From assembly GCF_001655005.1 (NCBI RefSeq), contig NZ_LXET01000070.1:1-48117 (forward strand): a stretch of 48,117 nucleotides of DNA, in the 5' to 3' direction. The position numbers and the translations under genes were made by a program. The DNA comes from Hafnia paralvei ATCC 29927 (lineage in GTDB: Bacteria; Pseudomonadota; Gammaproteobacteria; Enterobacterales; Enterobacteriaceae). How positions within the stretch are numbered: position 1 is the first letter of the stretch; every line of letters starts with the position of its first letter. Shown here one piece after another: positions 40,458 to 47,902 of the stretch. The notes under the pieces are model-generated. The model searched no databases. It worked only from the letters and a program-made list of their open reading frames with translations, and had not been told where the DNA came from.

Positions 40458-40727
40458 TCATATTGCGCCGCGAGGTGGCTTTGATTTACCCCTCATTTTT
40501 TGCCGCCCAATCGCAGAATATCCATCACGCTGAAAATCACTTTTTATAGAAGGAGGATTTAGAGATAGATCATCCTCTTCTGGTACATCATCTTTACCCG
40601 GAGGCATAAAATTACTATTGATAGCCCTGTCTACCTTACTCCCCCTTTCTCTTTGTTTTTCCCTCCATAATTTTTGGCGTTCAAGTTCATCTTTCATTCG
40701 TTTAGTTCTCACAACATACATCGGCAT
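40458..40727 (-). CDS. Small basic protein upstream of virB1
   Basis: An 89-residue protein, highly charged and low-complexity (RMKDELERQKLWREKQRERG, then KMRGKSKPPRGAI), without membrane segments. Family unknown. It ends just before the virB1 attenuator and follows the 40738 gene by 10 bases. Its charge and location suggest a cytoplasmic transfer accessory. Confidence 0.6.
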   Translation of the reverse strand: MPMYVVRTKRMKDELERQKLWREKQRERGSKVDRAINSNFMPPGKDDVPEEDDLSLNPPSIKSDFQRDGYSAIGRQKMRGKSKPPRGAI

Positions 40728-40737
40728 ATGTTCACCT

Positions 40738-40929
40738 CTATTGCTTATATCGGCTTCTTGAACAACGTATTTTCTTTGCCGCTTTTAAAGAATCTAAATA
40801 TTTAGGAGTGAAATCTTTATAATTATCTGGAAATGAAATAAATGAGCGTCTAAATAGTTCATCATCCATGCCAAAATCCAATAAAGAGCATAAAGGCTCT
40901 TTGCAACTCTTATTTTTTAAATTACTCAT
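40738..40929 (-). CDS. Small protein, unknown function
   Basis: About 63 residues from MSNLKNKSCKEPLCSLLDFG. It has FISFPDNYKDFTPKYLDSLKAAKKIRC, a Cys pair and a basic tail, but no recognisable family. The internal ATG at 40929 was preferred to in-frame starts up to 40992 that overlap the previous gene. It lies in the small-gene cluster preceding virB1. Confidence 0.55.
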   Translation of the reverse strand: MSNLKNKSCKEPLCSLLDFGMDDELFRRSFISFPDNYKDFTPKYLDSLKAAKKIRCSRSRYKQ

Positions 40930-40957
40930 AGATTCACCTAGAAGTTGATAATGGCTG

Positions 40958-41344
40958 TCAGTTATTTCTCCAGTAAGTAACGCCATCATCACAGTAATAA
41001 GCCGTCTTATCTGATTCTGGAGTAATAATCACGCCCATTTTCCCCGATGCTGTAATTCCAACTCCAGTATTGATATCACCTTGTACTTTTTGTACGACCT
41101 TGCAATTATGTTGCTGTTTGAAATCGTCCCATTCTTTACTTTCATTTACTGCATATACAACGATCAGTACGAAAAAAAAACCAACCCCAATAATGGTAAT
41201 AAACGGCATAGCACAAGAGATAAAGCCATCAGAGTTCCCGGTCATATACTGCATTCCGAGATAAAGAAAATAGATTAAAGTGGCTACCCCACCAAAAATT
41301 AACAACTGCGTCAAAATGGAATCTGACGTTAATAACTCTTCCAT
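40958..41344 (-). CDS. Membrane protein with periplasmic Cys domain
   Basis: A 128-residue protein with two membrane helices (about 10-30 and 45-66, FITIIGVGFFFVLIVVYAV) and a soluble tail ending DKTAYYCDDGVTYW, with two Cys. I do not recognise the family by name, though this C-terminal pattern is a sort seen in small plasmid and phage membrane proteins. It follows a terminator at 41365-41398. Confidence 0.65.
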   Translation of the reverse strand: MEELLTSDSILTQLLIFGGVATLIYFLYLGMQYMTGNSDGFISCAMPFITIIGVGFFFVLIVVYAVNESKEWDDFKQQHNCKVVQKVQGDINTGVGITASGKMGVIITPESDKTAYYCDDGVTYWRNN

Positions 41345-41364
41345 CAGTTCTCCTTATTTATGGC

Positions 41365-41398
41365 GAAAAAAAACCCGCCACCACTCCTGATAGCGGGT
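41365..41398 (-). terminator. Terminator downstream of the NfeD gene and noncoding stretch
   Basis: Minus strand: ACCCGC (41393-41398) pairs with GCGGGT (41373-41378), followed by eight T. It ends the SPFH-NfeD unit about 310 bases after the nfeD stop. Confidence 0.8.
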
Positions 41399-41399
41399 A

Positions 41400-41705
41400 C
41401 AAAAGAAGCAGTTAATACAATGTATTTGAAGAGCTACGCAAAATTTACTGGAGTGACGCCCATCGCTTCATGCAGATTTCACGTAGCGTTACCACACTCT
41501 CGCAGTGGCCTCGCTCATGCCCTTAAGTACCTGTCGCCTTCTGGCCGCTTATAACCGGTGCGCGTCTGGCCTTCGCACTGCTTTACCGAAGCTTGTTTTG
41601 ATATAAGAACCTTGACCCGTCACTACACAGGCTCACCCAATGGCGACTCAGGGCAGAATCATTCTGCTGCATTGCCTTTCGGCTGCGGTCTAACCGTTTA
41701 CGTTT
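41400..41705 (-). other. Possibly structured noncoding stretch after nfeD
   Basis: About 300 bases without a supported gene. On the minus strand it has many local stems (GCAGAA-TGA-TTCTGC, GTGCG/CGCAC, CGCTACG/CGTAGC) and is more GC-rich than its surroundings. GTGCG-type sequence and stem density vaguely resemble the 5' part of a group II intron, but I see no domain V and no reverse transcriptase. A structured RNA or intron remnant is possible; certainty is low. Confidence 0.35.
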
Positions 41706-42212
41706 TCATTCAGAACCCTCCTTATCTTCTGTATGCGCACAGTTGAATTCCCTGATTAATAATGTAATGCCATCAACAGCAAATACTTCTACCTCAATAC
41801 CAGATTCAATATTACGACTGGCTCTTACAGGCCATATGCTATCGTTAACACGAACACTGCCAGAACAATTTACCAGTGTAGATTCCAATACAAACCTTCT
41901 TCCAATAAACTGACTGTTTCTTTTATTTAAGAATGGTTCAGTGTTTTCTTTTTTTGATAACCTAAACCATTTATCCCATAAGAAAAGAACAATAATAGTA
42001 ATCGATGAAAACAGCACCCCTTGCCATTGCCAACCAACAGGGAAAAACCATACTAAGAAACCAGTTATGATCGCAGCTACAGCAGACCACAACAAATAAC
42101 CGTTAGCCCCTACAACCTCTATCGCAAGAAGAACACCACCAGTACACAACCAAAAATAAATAGAATAATCTTGGTACAGCACTGTATTTATCATAATGCT
42201 ATTTCCATTCAA
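41706..42212 (-). CDS. NfeD-like membrane protein
   Basis: A 168-residue protein with three or four membrane helices (YFWLCTGGVLLAIEVVG, LLWSAVAAIITGFLVWF, GVLFSSITIIVLFLW) and a C-terminal OB-like domain (FIGRRFVLESTLVNCSGSVRVNDSIWPVRAS). This matches NfeD1b/YbbJ-type partners of SPFH proteins. It overlaps the SPFH gene by 4 bases. Confidence 0.85.
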   Translation of the reverse strand: MNGNSIMINTVLYQDYSIYFWLCTGGVLLAIEVVGANGYLLWSAVAAIITGFLVWFFPVGWQWQGVLFSSITIIVLFLWDKWFRLSKKENTEPFLNKRNSQFIGRRFVLESTLVNCSGSVRVNDSIWPVRASRNIESGIEVEVFAVDGITLLIREFNCAHTEDKEGSE

Positions 42213-43144
42213 TTATTATTTGATACACCTTTAATTAATTCAGAAATTCCAGCAATAGACCCCATAAGGCTCGTTGAGTCCAACGGCATCATCACCAACT
42301 TACTATTAGATGCAGTCCCAATACTTGTTAATGCTTCAGTATATTTCTGAGCAACAAAATAATTGATAGCCTGAACATCTCCAGCAGCAATTGCTTCTGA
42401 TACCATTTTGGTTGCTTGTGCTTCAGCTTCCGCTGAACGTTCACGCGCTTCAGCTTGTAAAAATGCGGATTGTTTTTCACCTTCTGCTTTTAAAATCTGA
42501 GATTGTTTTTCACCTTCTGCTTTCAAAATTGCAGCCTGACGCACACCTTCAGCATCAAGAATGCTGGCTCGTTTGGTACGTTCTGCTTTCATCTGAGCGT
42601 TCATTGCATCAACTAATTCTTTTGGAGGCTGAACATCACGAATTTCAATACGAGTAACTTTCACTCCCCAAGGATCAGTAGCATGGTCAATAGTTGCAAG
42701 GAGCTTAGTGTTGATACCATCACGCTGTGATAGCATTTCGTCTAATTCCATCGCGCCTAATACTGTACGAATATTCGTCATGACCAAACTGGAAATAGAA
42801 CCATTTAAATTATTAATCTCATACGCCGCTTTTACAGCATCTATTACCTGTACGAAGCAAATAGCGTCAATAGTGACATTTGCGTTGTCTTTAGAAATTA
42901 CCTCTTGTTTTGGAATATTCAGCACGCTTTCCATCATATTTATCTTGTGTCCGATGCGATCCATAAAAGGTATGACCACAGTTAAACCCGGATGCAAAGT
43001 TCTTGTGTACTTGCCAAATCGCTCAACATTCCACTCATAACCTTGAGGCACAATCTTGACAGCGGCACCGACAATGACCATAACCACGATTATAGAAATA
43101 AAACTAGCCAGTATAGTTGGTATAAAATGCAGAAATTCTAACAT
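42209..43144 (-). CDS. SPFH/stomatin-like protein (QmcA type)
   Basis: A 311-residue protein with one N-terminal membrane helix, PQGYEWNVERFGKYTRTLHPGLTVVIPFMDRI (SPFH start), VTIDAICFVQVIDAVKAAYEI, RTVLGAMELDEMLSQRDGIN and a coiled-coil with repeats of LKAEGEKQS. Closest in memory to E. coli QmcA, which pairs with YbbJ. SPFH proteins form large membrane rings. A plasmid-borne pair next to conjugation genes is unusual. Confidence 0.9.
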   Translation of the reverse strand: MLEFLHFIPTILASFISIIVVMVIVGAAVKIVPQGYEWNVERFGKYTRTLHPGLTVVIPFMDRIGHKINMMESVLNIPKQEVISKDNANVTIDAICFVQVIDAVKAAYEINNLNGSISSLVMTNIRTVLGAMELDEMLSQRDGINTKLLATIDHATDPWGVKVTRIEIRDVQPPKELVDAMNAQMKAERTKRASILDAEGVRQAAILKAEGEKQSQILKAEGEKQSAFLQAEARERSAEAEAQATKMVSEAIAAGDVQAINYFVAQKYTEALTSIGTASNSKLVMMPLDSTSLMGSIAGISELIKGVSNNN

Positions 43145-43318
43145 TGCAACACTCCTGTTTGTTTAAAAGACAATTTGAAAAAAACATTTTTGAAATTGCC
43201 CTTCGCTTTGAGCTTTTTACCTTATTACTTAGGCGTGACACGAGGCTCATCGTTCTTCCAGCAGTTATCCTCCAAATATGGCTGGTATTCGTCACTCACT
43301 TATTTTTAAAGAGCAAGG

Positions 43319-43579
43319 CTATAAGCCAGTTATCTTTTCGTCCACTTCGATTAATGCTTTTTCAAGAATTTCCTTTGCAAGTAAAGTCTTTGGAGAGTTT
43401 GGATTTAACAAGCGTAACTTAGCTAAAATATAGTTACCTCTACCACTCAGCCTTACATTAACCGTCGCGGATTCCCAAGTATTACCATTAGCAACATAAC
43501 TTTCCCCTTCACTATTAGAAGGTGGTGTTGCGGTTTTTCGTGTTTTAGGCACTGTTGAGATTCCTTGTATTTTCCTCAC
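43319..43579 (-). CDS. Small possible DNA-binding protein
   Basis: An 86-residue protein starting at GTG with AAGGTGAG 5 bases upstream. The N-terminus is basic and disordered, and TVNVRLSGRGNYILAKLRLL followed by SPKTLLAKEILEKALIEV could form a ribbon-helix-helix. It lies upstream of the SPFH gene on the same strand. Family unknown. Confidence 0.55.
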   Translation of the reverse strand: MRKIQGISTVPKTRKTATPPSNSEGESYVANGNTWESATVNVRLSGRGNYILAKLRLLNPNSPKTLLAKEILEKALIEVDEKITGL

Positions 43580-43805
43580 GTTCTCACCTTCTCGATGAGT
43601 TATATTTTCCCACCTAATTACTCACTCAAAAAATACCCATACGAGGACATTTAGTATTTTTAATTTGAGTTATAGTTAGTAAATCCATTTAAAACAGAAG
43701 GTTATTGATGCGTGCAGGAGTAATTAAGTGTGGATTATGGCGATTTAAGTGCAATTTATGTGATGCAAATCACATTTCAAGCAGTGTTTTGGAGGTGTTT
43801 ATGGA

Positions 43806-43834
43806 CAAAAAAAGACGGCATTTGCCGTCTTTAT
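43806..43834 (-). terminator. Terminator after the HTH regulator
   Basis: Minus strand: AAAGACGGCA-AA-TGCCGTCTTTTTTT, 17 bases after the regulator stop at 43851. The run of T is strongest on the minus strand. Confidence 0.85.
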
Positions 43835-43850
43835 GAGAGTATTTATCAAT

Positions 43851-44138
43851 TCACGCTATTTTAGCTAAGCCGATTTGACGCCCCCATAGATCAGCCATCA
43901 AACGGCATAAGAAGATGGATCTGACTGCTTCCAGCCGTTCAGCGCCAAGGGCAACCTTACTTCTTTGTAGCGTTTTCTTGACTGCTTCTGTTGTGCAGTC
44001 ACTATCCCTTGCAATGTCGATCACCTCAGTCCCAAGTACCCAACTCATCGTTAATCTAAACTGCTTTTCCGTTAGCTCAGGGAAAAGCGCCTTGATTTGT
44101 GTCAGTCCGTGGAGATGTGTAAAATCGAACGTAGCCAT
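43851..44138 (-). CDS. Helix-turn-helix regulator (sigma-region-4/TrfB-like)
   Basis: A 95-residue protein whose centre, EKQFRLTMSWVLGTEVIDIARDSDCTTEAVKKTLQRSKVAL in pattern, is a clear helix-turn-helix (recognition helix TTEAVKKTLQRS). This is the size and form of KorA/TrfB or sigma-region-4-like plasmid regulators. It has its own terminator. Candidate binding sites include the palindrome at 44217-44255 just upstream and the dispersed operators described above. Confidence 0.65.
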   Translation of the reverse strand: MATFDFTHLHGLTQIKALFPELTEKQFRLTMSWVLGTEVIDIARDSDCTTEAVKKTLQRSKVALGAERLEAVRSIFLCRLMADLWGRQIGLAKIA

Positions 44139-44170
44139 ATGGCCTCCAGTCTAGGTTGTATGGTTAGCCG

Positions 44171-44255
44171 GTGCCGTCGTGGTCAAGACGGCGGCACTGG
44201 CGACAAGTAAGTTCACCTAGTTCTCATACTCTCTAGATCCTTTATAAGAACTAGG
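44171..44255 (-). promoter_or_regulatory. Two inverted repeats upstream of the HTH regulator
   Basis: GTGCCGTC with GACGGCGGCAC (44171-44197) and the 9-bp perfect CCTAGTTCT / AGAACTAGG (44217-44225 with 44247-44255). The second is placed to act as an operator for the divergent regulator and lipoprotein region; the first would fold in the 5' leader. Confidence 0.5.
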
Positions 44256-44289
44256 CTCATGTATTTTACCATTGAATCAATTAGTTAAA

Positions 44290-44610
44290 TCACTTCGCTT
44301 TAACGTAGACACCACCGTTAGTACCAATTTTGATATGGTCGCTATCAATTAGTGTAAAAAGACGTTTACCTGTTTTTTCGTTCTCTAAGTATTTCCCTTC
44401 TTTCTCTACTGCATCATATTCACGATCCACTTTCATTTGAGTGTCAACTTCGTGAACTAAATAATGATCACCCTTGTCAGTAATCGTAGTTACGCCATGA
44501 GCAGGATTTTTCTCATATACCCACGAACCGGAAAAAGCACCGCTAACATTCTCTTTACAGGCAGTAAGAGCTAAAGCAATAACCATTACAGATAAAGTTT
44601 TCTTGAACAT
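44290..44610 (-). CDS. Small lipoprotein (possible entry exclusion)
   Basis: A 106-residue protein with a lipoprotein signal (VIALALTAC, lipobox LTA-C) and a beta-rich mature domain (GSWVYEKNPAHGVTTITDKGDHYLVHEV). It stands alone between rep and the HTH regulator. Plasmids of this type encode entry-exclusion lipoproteins; no such gene lies in the virB operon, so this is the best candidate. That is inference. Confidence 0.6.
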   Translation of the reverse strand: MFKKTLSVMVIALALTACKENVSGAFSGSWVYEKNPAHGVTTITDKGDHYLVHEVDTQMKVDREYDAVEKEGKYLENEKTGKRLFTLIDSDHIKIGTNGGVYVKAK

Positions 44611-44619
44611 AATGATTCC

Positions 44620-45645
44620 TTATTTAATTTTAGACCTACGGCGTTCTAATTCTTGTGAATAATCAAACCTTTTACTAACGTCTCCCCACGTAACACCAAG
44701 AATACGGAAATAGCTCACCAACTTCTCTAAGTCGCTTATAGGTAACTGAGACGTATTATCATACTCTTTTAACGCTTTTTCATACTCCAATATAATATCA
44801 ATGCACTTCCGCGCCCACTCACCTTCAGCATGAGAACCTACCTTAACTTTAGGTCTGGATGGTAATCGCTTACGTTTTGGTTTGATGGCCTGTAGCGTAG
44901 GATTATCTTCTTTAACAAAGCTAAATGATATTGCCGTGACCTTTCTTGATGTTTTATGTTCGTTCAACACAACTGAAATATCAGTGGATGCATTAATCTC
45001 ATTAAGTGAGCGTTCAATGATTTTTTGCTTTAAGAACTTATATTCTTCATATGAGTTTTCAATACTAAGCATAGTTTTGAAATCTTTGAGCGTAATGCTA
45101 TCAGTTGTTATCACCTCACCACTACGATAAAAATCCATATTCCTGTACTTACATATCCAAGCGTAAATTCGGAATGAATGCGGTGAAGTAAATGCAGATA
45201 TTGCTTTCAATGCGAAAAGTGTAAAATTACCTTTTAGCTGGAACAATAGCTCTGATATTTCAGACGAAAATACTATTTCAAGAAAAATATTTTCATCACC
45301 TTCAATATCATATTCGACCTCCGACAACCATAACCTTCGTCTGCGTGTTCGCTTCCCTGTCTCTTTATCGACTGAATAAGTATCTATCGTTTTTCCTAAT
45401 AGTCCATCAGCTATTGAAGATAAGCGATTACGGATGTTTTTATCCTTGATGTTGAACGTTTCAACAAATTCCTTGGTAGTGATCCTTACTCGCTTTTCGG
45501 GATGGTCGTTCTTGGTAATCTTTGAGATAGCAAGGTTAAGTAAGCGAAACTCATCGAGGGTGATTTTGTACACACCATCAGTAATAGCATTCGATTGGTA
45601 GACCAATTCGCCCTCTTTTGGCTCTAGCTTCGCAGGTAAGTTCAT
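44620..45645 (-). CDS. rep: Rep_3-family replication initiator
   Basis: A 341-residue protein with tandem winged-helix domains: EGELVYQSNAITDGVYKITLDEFRLLNLAI at the N-terminus and SFRIYAWICKYRNM then LKDFKTMLSIENSYEEYKFLKQKIIERSLNEIN in the second. This is the RepB/RepA iteron-binding pattern. It binds the iterons at 45.7-46.6 kb to start replication. The C-terminal tail (residues 260-341) is longer than in minimal Rep proteins. An inverted iteron pair lies upstream at 45684-45724 for autoregulation. Confidence 0.93.
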   Translation of the reverse strand: MNLPAKLEPKEGELVYQSNAITDGVYKITLDEFRLLNLAISKITKNDHPEKRVRITTKEFVETFNIKDKNIRNRLSSIADGLLGKTIDTYSVDKETGKRTRRRRLWLSEVEYDIEGDENIFLEIVFSSEISELLFQLKGNFTLFALKAISAFTSPHSFRIYAWICKYRNMDFYRSGEVITTDSITLKDFKTMLSIENSYEEYKFLKQKIIERSLNEINASTDISVVLNEHKTSRKVTAISFSFVKEDNPTLQAIKPKRKRLPSRPKVKVGSHAEGEWARKCIDIILEYEKALKEYDNTSQLPISDLEKLVSYFRILGVTWGDVSKRFDYSQELERRRSKIK

Positions 45646-45683
45646 ACAATCATTACTCTGTGTTACGACTCAATAATCAAACT

Positions 45684-45724
45684 CTATCAAAGGTAGATTT
45701 TTTTTACAATACTGGATACCTTTA
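45684..45724 (-). promoter_or_regulatory. Rep operator: inverted iteron pair
   Basis: AAAGGTAG (45689-45696) is the inverted core of the iteron CTACCTTT; GGATACCTTT (45714-45723) is a direct half. Inverted iteron halves in front of the initiator gene are the usual autorepressor site for Rep_3 dimers. Confidence 0.7.
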
Positions 45725-45892
45725 AATTTTTAACAACATCGAAATCCGTTGATTAACTATTGAAATTAAAGAATTTATACGATTAATTTTCTAGGAAAGG
45801 AATCCTGAAATCGATATACCTTTGATTATTCCCCCCTTCCGTCCTGAAGTTTGGCAACCTTTCACCTAACCTGAAAACTGGATACCTTTGAT

Positions 45893-46001
45893 CATGCGCC
45901 CCTGCGCATGGGAGGCGCTACGCGCCGGAGACTCCCGCAGCGCAGCGAGGACATAAAAGCGTTACGGCTTCAGCCGTAATAATCCCCCTCACTGCCAAGC
46001 C
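45893..46001. repeat. About 110-bp inverted repeat, copy B
   Basis: Reverse complement of 5-114, including TTACGGCTTCAGCCGTAA and CTCCCGCAGCGCAGCGAG. It interrupts the iteron array between the third and fourth iterons. The gap 46002-46129 has no gene, just GC-rich palindromic sequence. Confidence 0.9.
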
Positions 46002-46466
46002 ATACAATCAGCCAGCCAGCTCAATGCAAATGCCGTCTGGAACACCCCGTTAGCGCGGTTTACCGCGCTGTATCGGGGACTTAGCGTTAGACGCATAGCG
46101 GATTACGCTTAGTGACGGTAATCCACTATCCTGAAAATCGACTACCTTTCAGCTCAATTTGATTCCTGAAAACTGGCTACCTTTCATCGATTCGATACTC
46201 CTGAAATCTGGTTACCTTTGGCACGTTAATCACCTCCTGAAAAATGGCTACCTTTCGACTTCATGACTTCCTGAAAAGTGACTACCTTTTGTCGGTGCAA
46301 AACATTCCTGAAATCTGTATACCTTTAGAAAGGCATGAAAGACCCAAAAAAAAGCGCATACTCTAAAAATCCTCCACATACAAAAGATCCCAAATGGATA
46401 CAAAAAACCATTTAGCTATTTAATATCATTAGGTTAAAGCGCATGATACGAACTAAATAAGCGAAG

Positions 46467-46502
46467 TTATCCACAGAATGATCAATTTGATAGTTATCCA
46501 CA
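46467..46502 (+). other. Pair of DnaA boxes
   Basis: TTATCCACA at 46467-46475 and 46494-46502, 27 bp apart in the same orientation, between the two iteron arrays. Both match the consensus box exactly. Confidence 0.85.
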
Positions 46503-46619
46503 CTGAAATCCGTATACCTTTAGCCTGAAAAGTGGATACCTTTCCCTGAAATCCGTATACCTTTAGCCTGAAAAGTGGTTACCTTTAGCCTGAAATCTGT
46601 ATACCTTTAGAGTTTTAAC

Positions 46620-47212
46620 TAATTGTTTTAATTGATGAAAAGTGGCTCCGAATTATAGAAGTATTCGAATAAAGATCGAATAATAAGAATAAAAAATCTA
46701 ACGCGCTTTGCTTGTTTTTGATTTTTGCTCAAAAAATAATCATTTTTAGATACTAAAAAACATCAGCAACGAAATCCTCAATTTAAGGGCTTCTAGCAGC
46801 GTTTTAAGCTGTTCTGGTAGATTGGGTAGGCATAACGCCAAAAAAACGCTTATAGCGGCATCTGTGGAGCCACAATCAGTAGATCCTTTGCAGAGATCCA
46901 CGATCCTTTTTCAGATCGCAATTCAAACTGAGGCTTTACTGTGCAAACCGGATATGTCGTGATAACGCGCAGAACTGCGCTTGTATCTCAACCCTACAGG
47001 CTTGCAACGTCTAACCTAAAACATGCGGCTGGCTCCTGATCCAGTTGGCATAAAGCCAGCCACATGCTACCGTTTTGACAAGTCACATTGTTAATGAGCA
47101 AAATCGAGGTGCTTTTCGATTTGCACATTTTGATTAGAAGCAATACCTCTAAATAGGTGCATGGTATAACAGTACAAAATGCACCTATTTTATAAAGAGG
47201 AATGATGATATA
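46620..47212. other. Intergenic stretch between oriV and the PAS-LuxR gene
   Basis: No gene that I can support. It holds an inverted repeat CATGCGGCTGGCT / AGCCAGCCACATG (47022-47034 with 47054-47066) and a 12-bp one AAATAGGTGCAT / ATGCACCTATTT (47151-47162 with 47179-47190), the latter just after the PAS-LuxR stop and possibly its terminator. Confidence 0.6.
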
Positions 47213-47902
47213 TCATTTATTTGCTTTATCAGATATTAGGTCATATCCAATTTCCGCGAATCGTGGAGGTATATATAAATGCCAGCCTTCCCGGAATCCA
47301 CAATTGAGCAATTCTTCTCTCCCCGAAGTTCCTGTTCGTAAAAACAACCTAGAAATTAAATTTCTGACTGATGTTTCTCTCAGATTTAAAATTTTAGAAA
47401 TTTGTCTTTTCTCTATTCGTCTGAATAGTAAAAATAGTATATCCCATTCCCTCGGTGAAAAAATTTCTGTTGGAGGGGAGTAAGTAGCCTTACCATAGAA
47501 TGGTTTATCAATGAAGTAACTCATTGATATTTGTTCAAAAGGTTTCAAGTGGAAGATTGTTCCGCTTATTTCTCCTGTGCTTGAAAAGCGAGGCCACTTT
47601 TCAAAAAGAAAAGTTCTATAGTTACCATTTATCAATAATGTTCCTACAGCCTCGTATCGTTCCCCTGTATTCATTACTTCTTGGTCATGTGACACAAGAC
47701 CTTTTATTAACGGCTGCAATGAAGGTATAAAATCATAGCTTTTAAGATGTATTTTCTTTCTTTTCTCTATTGGCACATCTAAAAAATCAAAATAGGCTTT
47801 ATTTGCATAAACATATCTGCTTTCTTTATCTTTAATTCCCCACGGTTCGTTACTTTTTTCAAAAAAATAGATTACTTCTTTTGGGACAGTTTTGATGGTC
47901 AT
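47213..47902 (-). CDS. PAS-LuxR type transcriptional regulator
   Basis: A 229-residue protein. The N-terminal half has a PAS-like pattern (NEPWGIKDKESRYVYANKAYFDFLDVP), and the C-terminal half a LuxR HTH (FSPREWDILFLLFRRIEKRQISKILNL in pattern, then ETSVRNLISRLFLRTGTSGREELLN). PAS sensors bind small ligands or haem; here the ligand is unknown. The nearest gene with a likely target is virB or the origin, but no binding site is evident. Confidence 0.85.
   Translation of the reverse strand: MTIKTVPKEVIYFFEKSNEPWGIKDKESRYVYANKAYFDFLDVPIEKRKKIHLKSYDFIPSLQPLIKGLVSHDQEVMNTGERYEAVGTLLINGNYRTFLFEKWPRFSSTGEISGTIFHLKPFEQISMSYFIDKPFYGKATYSPPTEIFSPREWDILFLLFRRIEKRQISKILNLRETSVRNLISRLFLRTGTSGREELLNCGFREGWHLYIPPRFAEIGYDLISDKANK

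Larger units (their letters stand above)
45803..46609 (+). other. Iteron replication origin (oriV)
   Basis: At least fourteen iterons follow the consensus CCTGAAAWCTGGATACCTTT. Nine lie at 45804, 45842, 45870, 46130, 46165, 46200, 46236, 46270 and 46307; from 46130 the spacing is 34-37 bp. Five more (about 46502, 46524, 46545, 46567, 46589) repeat every 21-22 bp, two helical turns. Two perfect DnaA boxes TTATCCACA at 46467-46475 and 46494-46502 separate the arrays, flanked by AT-rich DNA (46340-46460). Confidence 0.92.

Noticed and set aside
5..46001. 110-bp inverted repeats as ends of an insertion sequence
   Set aside because: There is no transposase between them, no target duplication, and their internal palindromes are unlike simple IS termini.
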